Below, piece by piece: positions 1 to 5,563 of a stretch of DNA of 7,505 bases (the first letter of the stretch is position 1; the number at the start of each line of letters is the position of its first letter). Below the pieces are notes generated by a model. The model was not told the origin of the DNA. It saw only the letters and a list, made by a program, of their open reading frames with translations, and did not search any database. The translations under genes and the position numbers were made by a program. The stretch is from JBHIBA01 sp046758845 (GTDB lineage: Bacteria > UBA8248 > JACPRG01 > G963555815): NCBI GenBank assembly GCA_046758845.1, contig JBHIBA010000233.1:1-7505 (forward strand), given 5' to 3'.

Positions 1-164
1 AAAGGCGCCCCCCCACACCCCCCCGCAAAACTTTTGACGGCCCGGCATGCGGGTCAACGACCCTTATGGCCGGGCCTGCTGGGGCTGGGTGGTGGCTTGA
101 TTCTTTGGCCGGATGCCCGTCTGCCTGCGGCAGCCGCAGCATTCGGCCAACCAGCCACTTTTGG

Positions 165-204
165 GCGAAAGAGGGCGGCCCTTGATGGGGCCGCCCTCTT
201 TCGC
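165..204. repeat. Perfect 17-bp hairpin inside repeat copy 1
   Basis: The left arm GCGAAAGAGGGCGGCCC pairs perfectly with 188-204 across a 6-base loop (TTGATG). The outer 12 base pairs are identical to the matching hairpin at 2280-2319. The inner five pairs have a different sequence in the two copies but still pair. A downstream A/T-rich stretch (about 205-218) is not a clean U-tract, so a terminator role is possible but unproven. Confidence 0.85.
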
Positions 205-238
205 AAAAGAAAAGTTTTCCGGGGGGTCCAGGGGGCCG

Positions 239-360
239 GACGCACCGCGTCAGGTTTCCGCACTCGCGTGCCTGGTGAATCACCTCTCGGAGGGTGTGCG
301 CCAAAGACGCACGGCTTGAGCAGACATGCCTCCAACCGCAGTCCGGCCGGCACGCCAGTG
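239..360. other. Segment unique to repeat copy 1
   Basis: The sequence on both sides of this stretch aligns with copy 2, but this stretch of roughly 120 bases does not. It holds a small hairpin (GTGCG 296-300 with CGCAC 308-312) and no convincing gene. It is either an insertion into copy 1 or a deletion from copy 2. The boundaries are approximate because the alignment is by eye. Confidence 0.6.
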
Positions 361-410
361 CCCAAAAAGGCCCCCCTGGCAATCCGGGCTCTCATCCCCA
401 TCTACCGCAC

Positions 411-582
411 AAAAAGAGCCGGGAATCGTTGCATGTCAGCTTTGTCGGCTTAGGACACTACAAAAGGACGGTTTTCACGTCGACGGACCTCAGACCGTCG
501 TGCTACTCTTAAGGGACCTGACAAGGGATTCCTTTGGATTGCCCGCCTGCGGGTTTCAGGGCGTGATAGGGGGGGAAGGGTC
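411..582 (+). other. Leader between repeat copy 1 and the oxidoreductase gene
   Basis: This is unique sequence upstream of the first gene. A 6-bp inverted repeat (CGACGG 481-486, CCGTCG 495-500, 8-base loop) is the only clear structure and could be an operator half-site pair or a weak hairpin. I see no convincing -35/-10 pair. A purine-rich GGGGGGAAGGG just before the ATG at 583 can act as the ribosome binding site. Confidence 0.4.
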
Positions 583-2172
583 ATGTCTTCCTATGATGGC
601 GTAATCGTAGGGGCCGGACACAACAGCCTCACGCTGGGGGCCTATCTGGCCAAGGCGGGCCTGCGGATCGCGGTGGTGGAACGGAACCCGGAGATCGGAG
701 GCGGGTGCACCACCGAGGAGGCGACGCTTCCTGGATTTCGACACAATCTCCATTCCAACTTCTACATCGGTATCGAGGACGCCCCCATCCACCGGGACCT
801 GGAGCTCCATCGCTACGGCTTTCAGCACGTCCTCCCACCCGTCCAGCACGCCGCCGTCTTCCGGGACGGGACGGCGGTCATCATCCATCGCGACCCCCGG
901 AAGACCTTCGACTCCTTTGCCCGCCTCTCCCGGAAGGACGCCGAGACCTTCCGAATTCTTCACGATCGCTACGCCGTGAGGATGCGGGGCCTGATCAATT
1001 CCCTTCTTTACTCGCCCCCTCTGCCGCCTTCGGAACTAAGCGAGCGCATCAAGGGGGAGGAAGGGGCTGAGTTCCTCAGCTACGCGCGCTTGAGCATGAA
1101 TGAGGCCGTGGACCAGCACTTCGAGGAGGAACGCATCCGGGTCCTTTTCAAACTCTACCTTCACGCCATCACCGTGGAGAACATCCCGGGGACCGGCCTC
1201 TTCTTCCCCCTTGTGGTCTCGAACAGCACCCGGCTCTCCCTGCCGGTTGGCGGCTCTCTCAACTTCTCCCTGGCCCTGGGACGGGTCATCGAAGCCCAAG
1301 GCGGCGCGCTGCTGCGGGGCAAGCACGTGCAGCGCATCGTGGTCAAAGACGGCGAGGCGAGGGGCGTAGAAGTAGATGATGGCAGCACGATTGAGGCCGC
1401 GCTCTTCGTGGCCAGCGGTGTCGATGCTCCCCAGACGATCAGACTGGCCGGAGAGGAGCACTTTTCCCCGGACGTCGTCCAGAAACTGCGGGACTGGAAG
1501 TGGGGCGCCCACAGCCTGGTCACCTTGCACCTGGCCCTGAACGAACCTCCTCGCTACTGCGCCGAGGGTTTCGATCCGGCCGTCAACGAGGCCTTCAACG
1601 TCTTCATCGGGGCCGAGGACAGCGCAGACATCCAAGAAACCCTGCAGGAAGTGGTGGAGGAACGGTTCCCCTCGAAGCCCATGGGCAACGGCGCCTGCAA
1701 CACTCTCTTCGACCCGGGCTACGCCCCCAAAGGAAAGCACCTGGCGTTCTGGTGGCCTTTCGCCTCCTACCGGCTCGACGATGGGGGACCGGAGGGTTGG
1801 GACGCACGAAAGGGGGAGTACACCGCCCGGCTTGTGGAGGCCTGGCGAAAGTACGCGCCCAACCTCTCTGAGAAGAATGTCCTGGCCACCCTTCTTTTCA
1901 CCCCTCTGGACGTGGCGCGTCGGAACCTCAACATGGTCCAGGGCAGTGTCCGCATGGGCGCCTACCACCCCGATCAACTCGGAATCAACCGCCCGCATCC
2001 GGAGCTGGCCCACTTCCGCACCCCGGTCAAGGGCCTCTATCTTTGCGGGTCCAGCAATCACGGCGGGGGGGTCAACGCCGGGCCCGGCTACAACGCCGCC
2101 AACGTCATCGCCGACGACCTGGGGCTCAGGCGGTGGTGGACTCCGATCGCCCCCCCGCAGTGGGAAGGTTGA
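583..2172 (+). CDS. Phytoene dehydrogenase-like FAD-dependent oxidoreductase
   Basis: This 529-residue protein belongs to the phytoene desaturase/amine-oxidase-like FAD oxidoreductases (COG1233-type, the group that includes animal PYROXD2). The N-terminus has the Rossmann dinucleotide fold: GAGHNS at residues 10-15, then a beta strand ending in VVER and the GGG typical of the family near residue 40. The third glycine of GxGxxG is Ser15. A mid-protein GGS (223-225) followed by an EAQGG turn (237-241) matches the second FAD-contacting region. The C-terminal block GLYLCGSSNHGGG (484-496) is the family's closing FAD motif. The start is supported because the FAD motif begins almost at Met1, as in homologues. 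There is no signal peptide or membrane segment. No carotenoid gene is nearby, so a role in carotenoid synthesis is not supported; the substrate is unknown. The gene lies between inverted copies of a repeat and is followed by a terminator-like hairpin. Confidence 0.92.
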   Translation: MSSYDGVIVGAGHNSLTLGAYLAKAGLRIAVVERNPEIGGGCTTEEATLPGFRHNLHSNFYIGIEDAPIHRDLELHRYGFQHVLPPVQHAAVFRDGTAVIIHRDPRKTFDSFARLSRKDAETFRILHDRYAVRMRGLINSLLYSPPLPPSELSERIKGEEGAEFLSYARLSMNEAVDQHFEEERIRVLFKLYLHAITVENIPGTGLFFPLVVSNSTRLSLPVGGSLNFSLALGRVIEAQGGALLRGKHVQRIVVKDGEARGVEVDDGSTIEAALFVASGVDAPQTIRLAGEEHFSPDVVQKLRDWKWGAHSLVTLHLALNEPPRYCAEGFDPAVNEAFNVFIGAEDSADIQETLQEVVEERFPSKPMGNGACNTLFDPGYAPKGKHLAFWWPFASYRLDDGGPEGWDARKGEYTARLVEAWRKYAPNLSEKNVLATLLFTPLDVARRNLNMVQGSVRMGAYHPDQLGINRPHPELAHFRTPVKGLYLCGSSNHGGGVNAGPGYNAANVIADDLGLRRWWTPIAPPQWEG

Positions 2173-2211
2173 ACGAACGTCCTGGAACGCAGTGCGATAG
2201 ATGGGGATGAG

Positions 2212-2238
2212 AGCCCGGATCCCCAGGGGGGCTTTTTT
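2212..2238 (+). terminator. Probable Rho-independent terminator after the FAD oxidoreductase
   Basis: AGCCC (2212-2216) pairs with GGGCT (2229-2233), and the second arm runs straight into a six-T run (2233-2238). It lies 40 bases after the stop codon at 2172. The stem is only five base pairs, though CCC/GGG pairing inside the loop may help. The same hairpin with a T-run occurs on the minus strand of repeat copy 1 (near 365-392), so the terminator is part of the repeat element rather than private to this gene. Confidence 0.55.
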
Positions 2239-2279
2239 GAAAAACCGCCCCGCTGGACCCCCTGAAAAACTTTCATTTC

Positions 2280-2319
2280 GCGAAAGAGGGCAGCGCCGTT
2301 AGGCGCAGCCCTCTTTCGC
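2280..2319. repeat. Hairpin inside repeat copy 2, counterpart of 165-204
   Basis: The outer stem GCGAAAGAGGGC/GCCCTCTTTCGC (12 bp) is identical to copy 1. It is followed by an A-A mismatch, an inner GCGCC/GGCGC stem (2293-2297/2302-2306) and a GTTA loop. The inner stem differs from copy 1 (GGCCC/GGGCC) yet remains paired, which suggests that the structure itself is kept. Confidence 0.85.
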
Positions 2320-2485
2320 CTAAAACTGGCTGGTTGGCCGGATGCTGCGGCTGCCGCAGGCAGACGGGCATCCGGTCAAGGAAGAACGCCACCGGAGGGT
2401 CACAGACAAGCCGCCCAGCCAAACCCACGCCCAACCCAAGCAGGCCGAGCCATAGGCTCGGCCGTCAAAAGTTTTGCTGGGGGGT

Positions 2486-2518
2486 GTGGGGGGGCGCCCT
2501 TCAAAAAGCGCCCCCCAC
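2486..2518. repeat. GC-rich hairpin at the outer end of repeat copy 2
   Basis: GTGGGGGGGCGC (2486-2497) pairs with GCGCCCCCCAC (2508-2518), with one unpaired G and a 10-base loop containing AAAAA. The left arm lies in the conserved repeat end and the right arm is the first copy of a 17-base direct repeat. The adjoining G-runs (2479-2484 and 2488-2494) could also form a G-quadruplex. Confidence 0.6.
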
Positions 2519-2581
2519 GAAAAAGCCGGCATGTCAGCGCCCAAAAAGCGCCCCCCACAGAAAGAAGCGCCCCTCGCAGAA
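2502..2581. repeat. Degenerate 40-base tandem repeat
   Basis: CAAAAAGCGCCCCCCAC occurs exactly at 2502-2518 and again at 2542-2558, giving a 40-base period. A weaker third echo (GAAGCGCCCC) begins at about 2564. The remainder of each unit has diverged. It lies directly before the leader of the molybdenum hydroxylase gene. Confidence 0.65.
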
Positions 2582-2616
2582 AACAAAACGAGTCTTTCGT
2601 AGAAGAAGGCCGTGAC

Positions 2617-4959
2617 ATGAGTTGGGATTTTCCATTGAACCCCCGGTTCTTCGGGGCGCGCGTGCCGCGGGTTGAGGACAAGCGGCTCCTCACGGGCGGA
2701 GGCCGGTATGTCGATGACATCCCGTGTCCCGGCGCCCTTCATGCTGCCTTTTTGCGGTCTCCGTACGCGCACGCCCGCATCGCGCACATAGACCTCTCGG
2801 GGTGCATCGCCGCCGGGGCCGTCGCCGCCTTTGAGGCGGAAGACCTGGGCACTGCCGCCCAACCTTTTCCCATCGCGCCCCCCCACCCGGCGATTCGCGG
2901 CCGGAACTGGGCCGCCCTGGCCCGAGGGAAGGTGCGCTTCGTCGGCGAGCCTGTGGCGGTGGTTGTCGCTGCGACGCGGGCGGAGGCCGAGGATGCCCTG
3001 GAAGCCGCCCGCGTGGACTATGAGGTTCTCGCGGCTGTGAGTCACCCGGCCCGGGCGCTGGAAACCGGCGCGCCGTGCGTTCATGACGACCTCGGAGACA
3101 ACCGGACGGCCCGCGTGCAAGTGAAGATCGGGGACGCCGAGGAAGCCCTCTCGCAAGCCCCCCGTGTCGAGAACTTCCAGATTCGGATCAAGCGGGGGGC
3201 GGGCGGGTCGATGGAGTGCCGGGCTATCCTCGCCCAATACGACCGGGGCTTCGGTCGGCTGAAGGTCTACTCCTCCACGCAGGTTCCGCACCTCCTCCGC
3301 CAAAGGCTGGCGCCGCTTCTCGGCCGTTCGGAGGATTCCATCGAGGTGAGCGCGCCCGACGTGGGCGGGGGCTTCGGGCCCAAGGCGATCATCTATCCCG
3401 AAGACGCCGTCGTTCCCTGGCTCGCGATAAAGCTCGGCCGGCCGGTGAAGTGGATCGAAGACAGGCTGGAGAACCTTCAGGCCGGCGTCCAGGAGCGGGA
3501 GCAGATCCATGAGGTCAGCGTCGGATTCGATGACGAAGGGCGAATCCTCGCGGTGAAGTTGCGCTCGGTCATCGACACCGGCGCCTATCCCGTCTACGGC
3601 CTCGTCAACCCGATGCTGACGCTGCTGCACGTGCCCGGGCTCTACAGGCTCCGCCATTATTCGAGCGAATTGGACGTGGTCTACACGAACCGCGTACCCT
3701 GCGCGCCGGTTCGCGGCGCGGGACGGCCCGAAGGGACGTTTCTCATTGAGCGGACGATGGATCACATCGCCCGCGCGGTGGACCTGGACCGGGCGGAGGT
3801 GCGATTCCGAAACTTCGTCCAACCGGATGAGTTTCCTTACGAAGTGGGGCTCCCGGGCCGCTCCGGGGTCATGACGTACGACAGCGGCGACTATCCTGAG
3901 CTTCTCGGACGTACCTTGGAGAAAGCGGGGTATGATTCGTTGCGTCGTCAGGGGGGCCGCTGGAAGGACGGAAAGCTCATCGGCGTCGGCGTCGCCTGCA
4001 ACATCGAGGAAACGAGTGTCGGCCCCTTCGAAGGCGCAATGATCCGAGTCGAGCCGAACGGGAAAGTGATTGTCGCTACGGGCGCCAGTCCCCAGGGACA
4101 GGGCCACGAGACGACGTTCGCCCAAGTGGCCGCCGATGCCCTCGGTGTGTCGCCGGAAGACGTGAGGGTCGTCACGGGCGACACCAACCACATCGCCTAC
4201 GGCGTCGGGACGGTCGCCAGCCGGAGCGCCGCCATCGCCTCGTCGGCCATCCTTCTCGCGGCCGAGACGATACGAGAGAAGGCCCTCTCCCTGGCGGCTG
4301 AGAAATTGGAGGTCGGCTGGGAAGACCTGGAAATGGGAGAGGGGAAGGTGTTCGTCAAGGGTTCCCCGGAGCGTTCCGCCACGCTGGGGGAGCTGGCCCG
4401 TTTCTCCCTGGCCTCCCTGGCCGCGGCCCTTCCCGCCGGCGTCAAACCCGGCCTGCAGGCGGAAGAGTACTTCTCACCGAGCAGGCCCGCTTACTCCTCG
4501 GGAGCGCACGTGGCCGTGGTCGAGGTCGATCCGGAGACGGGGTTCGTCAAGCTCCTTCGCTACGTCGCCGGCCACGACTGCGGCAGGGTCATCAACCCGT
4601 TGTTGGTGGACGGTCAGATTCATGGGGGAGTGGCCCATGGGGTCGGCGACGTTTTCATTGAAGAGGTGGCCTTCGATGAGAACGGGCAACCGCTGGCTTC
4701 CACCTTTTTGGACTACTTACTCCCTCTCGCAACCGACGTCCCGCCCATCGAGACTGTTCATCTGGAAACGCCCTGCCCCCACAACCCGGCCGGCGTGAAA
4801 GGCGCTGGAGAATGCGGCACGATCGCCGCCATTGCCGCCGTGGTTTCGGCGATCGAGGACGCCCTGACGCCCCTGGGGGTCCGAATCCAAGAATCCCCCG
4901 TCGGGCCGGCGAGGCTGCACACCTTGATCCGGCATCAAGCGCGAAAAGAACGCGCATAG
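2617..4959 (+). CDS. Xanthine dehydrogenase-family molybdopterin-binding (large) subunit
   Basis: This 780-residue protein is a full-length catalytic subunit of the xanthine dehydrogenase/aldehyde oxidase/CoxL family, which hydroxylates carbon next to N in heterocycles, or aldehydes, with water as oxygen donor. The N-terminal domain (about 10-130) has the family signature VEDKRLLTGGGRYVDD and RSPYAHARI. The molybdopterin domains carry GGGFGPK (250-256), RGAGRPE (366-372) and QGQGHETT (493-500). The C-terminal GVKGAGECGT (726-735) holds the expected catalytic base Glu732. RGAGRPE stands where true CO dehydrogenases have the Cys-containing RCSFR-type loop, so this is not a form I CO dehydrogenase. 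The start has a GAAGG ribosome site seven bases upstream, and the family motif begins about 10 residues in. It is predicted cytoplasmic and normally works with FAD and 2Fe-2S subunits, neither of which is encoded nearby. The substrate is unknown. Confidence 0.95.
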   Translation: MSWDFPLNPRFFGARVPRVEDKRLLTGGGRYVDDIPCPGALHAAFLRSPYAHARIAHIDLSGCIAAGAVAAFEAEDLGTAAQPFPIAPPHPAIRGRNWAALARGKVRFVGEPVAVVVAATRAEAEDALEAARVDYEVLAAVSHPARALETGAPCVHDDLGDNRTARVQVKIGDAEEALSQAPRVENFQIRIKRGAGGSMECRAILAQYDRGFGRLKVYSSTQVPHLLRQRLAPLLGRSEDSIEVSAPDVGGGFGPKAIIYPEDAVVPWLAIKLGRPVKWIEDRLENLQAGVQEREQIHEVSVGFDDEGRILAVKLRSVIDTGAYPVYGLVNPMLTLLHVPGLYRLRHYSSELDVVYTNRVPCAPVRGAGRPEGTFLIERTMDHIARAVDLDRAEVRFRNFVQPDEFPYEVGLPGRSGVMTYDSGDYPELLGRTLEKAGYDSLRRQGGRWKDGKLIGVGVACNIEETSVGPFEGAMIRVEPNGKVIVATGASPQGQGHETTFAQVAADALGVSPEDVRVVTGDTNHIAYGVGTVASRSAAIASSAILLAAETIREKALSLAAEKLEVGWEDLEMGEGKVFVKGSPERSATLGELARFSLASLAAALPAGVKPGLQAEEYFSPSRPAYSSGAHVAVVEVDPETGFVKLLRYVAGHDCGRVINPLLVDGQIHGGVAHGVGDVFIEEVAFDENGQPLASTFLDYLLPLATDVPPIETVHLETPCPHNPAGVKGAGECGTIAAIAAVVSAIEDALTPLGVRIQESPVGPARLHTLIRHQARKERA

Positions 4960-4960
4960 C

Positions 4961-5023
4961 CGGGCACGGATTCTCCGAAGACCTCCCTCCATCGGGGTCA
5001 ATCCCCCGTGGCCGCTTCTTTTT
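4961..5023 (+). terminator. Possible terminator after the molybdenum hydroxylase gene
   Basis: CGGGCACGG (4961-4969) can pair with CCGTGGCCG (5006-5014) with one mismatch, and a short inner GGG/CCC stem may form. TTCTTTTT follows at 5016-5023. The large loop makes this weaker than a textbook terminator. Confidence 0.35.
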
Positions 5024-5082
5024 AAGGGTCATGGCGACGGCAAGGATAGCTTAAGTCAGGGAACATCATCAGAGAGTTTTTC

Positions 5083-5124
5083 CAAACTGACCCGCTAGCC
5101 GCCGGGCGGTCGTGGGTCAGTTTG
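5083..5124. repeat. 11-bp perfect inverted repeat
   Basis: CAAACTGACCC (5083-5093) is the exact reverse complement of GGGTCAGTTTG (5114-5124), with a 20-base loop that is itself GC-palindromic (CCGCCGGGCGG). Its right arm also acts as the left end of the MITE-like element at 5112-5328, so the two structures share sequence. Confidence 0.75.
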
Positions 5125-5328
5125 CTGAATGCCCCCTGCCTTCCTCCGTTGTAGCCGCGATTTGAGCACATTCGCTTCGCTCAGTGCAGGCTCCGCGGAA
5201 ATCGCGGCCGGGCGCGCCCCGATCTCCGCCCGGACCTAGGCCCTCGCTCAGATCGGGGCTACACCAAATGATGAAAAAGCCGTGGGCAAAGCTGCGTACG
5301 GGGCTTCATCCGTCCCAAACTGACACAC
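5112..5328. mobile_element. MITE-like element with 13-base terminal inverted repeats
   Basis: GTGGGTCAGTTTG (5112-5124) and the reverse complement of 5316-5328 (GTGTGTCAGTTTG) agree at 12 of 13 positions, bounding a 217-base non-coding segment. Flanking sequences GCCGGGCGGT (5101-5110) and GCCCGGCGGG (5330-5339) are similar and could be a decayed target duplication, though this is weak. Inside sits the two-hairpin unit at 5150-5263. No transposase is present, so any movement would depend on one elsewhere. I do not recognise the family. Confidence 0.5.
5150..5263. repeat. Two-hairpin repeat bounded by TGTAGCC/GGCTACA
   Basis: Outer arms TGTAGCC (5150-5156) and GGCTACA (5257-5263) enclose two long hairpins: GCCGCGATTT (5154-5163) with AAATCGCGGC (5199-5208), and GCCCCGATCT (5216-5225) with AGATCGGGGC (5250-5259), both perfect 10-bp stems. 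The outer and inner pairings overlap and so are alternatives. It resembles REP-type or small palindromic intergenic repeats and has no coding capacity. Confidence 0.75.
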
Positions 5329-5347
5329 TGCCCGGCGGGCTCTTTCC

Positions 5348-5375
5348 TTGACATTCCTTCTTCTCTTGTTGTAAT
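5348..5375 (+). promoter_or_regulatory. Candidate sigma70 promoter for the alpha/beta hydrolase gene
   Basis: A perfect TTGACA (5348-5353) is followed after 16 bases by TGTAAT (5370-5375), one mismatch from TATAAT. It sits just after the repeat block and would give a leader of about 180 bases before the ATG at 5564. This is the best promoter-like match I found, but it is judged by consensus alone. Confidence 0.45.
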
Positions 5376-5563
5376 GAGTGTAATTTCCCAAACGACGGGA
5401 AAATCAAACACTTTCCAACCAGAGGACGCTAATAAGGCTCGGCGTTTCCGGAGGGGGCTACTTTTTGTTCTGACGTTTCATGAAAGGAGCCGCTCTTTCG
5501 GTCCATTGAGGAAGGAGGGTTGCAAGAACAAGCCCTTCATCGCCACAGCCGACAGAGGCCAAG
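5376..5563 (+). other. Leader of the alpha/beta hydrolase gene
   Basis: This non-coding stretch follows the candidate promoter. It has a strong Shine-Dalgarno-like AAGGAGGG at 5512-5519 with no usable start codon at normal spacing. In the frame of the hydrolase the sequence stays open back to a TGA at 5507 but offers no ATG, GTG or TTG before 5564. The functional ribosome site is probably AGAGG at 5554-5558. A nine-codon ORF (5480-5509) has no ribosome site and is not called. Confidence 0.4.

Larger units (their letters stand above)
1..410 (+). repeat. Structured dispersed repeat, copy 1 (left edge cut)
   Basis: This non-coding element recurs in inverted orientation at 2192-2501. Counting by eye, bases 1-42 match the other copy at 40 of 42 positions, 109-176 match at 65 of 68, and 361-410 match at 44 of 50. 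The segments between them are more divergent and vary in length. It carries three hairpins: 39-46 with 69-76 (plus an inner GGGTC/GACCC), 109-116 with 139-146 (plus an inner CTGCC/GGCAG), and a 17-bp perfect stem at 165-181/188-204. No transposase-like or otherwise recognisable protein is encoded; the open frames across it are low-complexity Pro/Arg/Ala-rich translations. About 120 bases near 239-360 have no counterpart in copy 2. It looks like a non-autonomous dispersed element. The left end may extend beyond the window. Confidence 0.85.
2192..2501 (-). repeat. Structured dispersed repeat, copy 2 (inverted)
   Basis: This is the reverse-complement counterpart of bases 1-410, starting 19 bases after the stop codon of the upstream gene. 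It keeps the same order of hairpins: 2280-2319, the highly conserved core stem 2338-2345/2368-2375, and a perfect 9-bp stem (GGCCGAGCC 2443-2451, GGCTCGGCC 2455-2463, ATA loop). The end at 2460-2501 matches bases 1-42 at 40 of 42 positions. The end at 2192-2241 matches 361-410 and faces the oxidoreductase gene in both copies. It has no coding capacity. It lacks about 120 bases present in copy 1 but is longer between the first and second hairpins. Confidence 0.85.

Noticed and set aside
34..453. 139-residue open frame across repeat copy 1
   Set aside because: It lies almost wholly in the repeat element, its translation is low-complexity with no recognisable domain, and the inverted copy does not preserve an equivalent frame.
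1036..2061. 341-residue minus-strand open frame inside the FAD oxidoreductase gene
   Set aside because: It is antisense to a gene with clear FAD motifs, and no domain or ribosome site supports it.
583..2172. Carotenoid biosynthesis (CrtI) assignment
   Set aside because: Only family-level similarity is visible and no other carotenoid genes are in the window; the wider family has many non-carotenoid members.
2502..2581. CRISPR array suggested by spaced repeats
   Set aside because: There are only two exact short copies with a third weak echo, the intervening sequence is itself partly repetitive, and no cas gene is present.
2320..4191. 623-residue open frame on the minus strand
   Set aside because: It runs antisense to the well-supported molybdenum hydroxylase gene. 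Its translation has no family motifs and is a by-product of high-GC codon use.
2617..4959. Carbon monoxide dehydrogenase (CoxL) assignment
   Set aside because: The loop that holds the active-site cysteine in form I CO dehydrogenases reads RGAGRPE here, and the CoxM and CoxS genes are absent.
5480..5509. Nine-codon upstream ORF as a leader peptide
   Set aside because: It has no Shine-Dalgarno sequence, no run of regulatory codons and no clear attenuator downstream.
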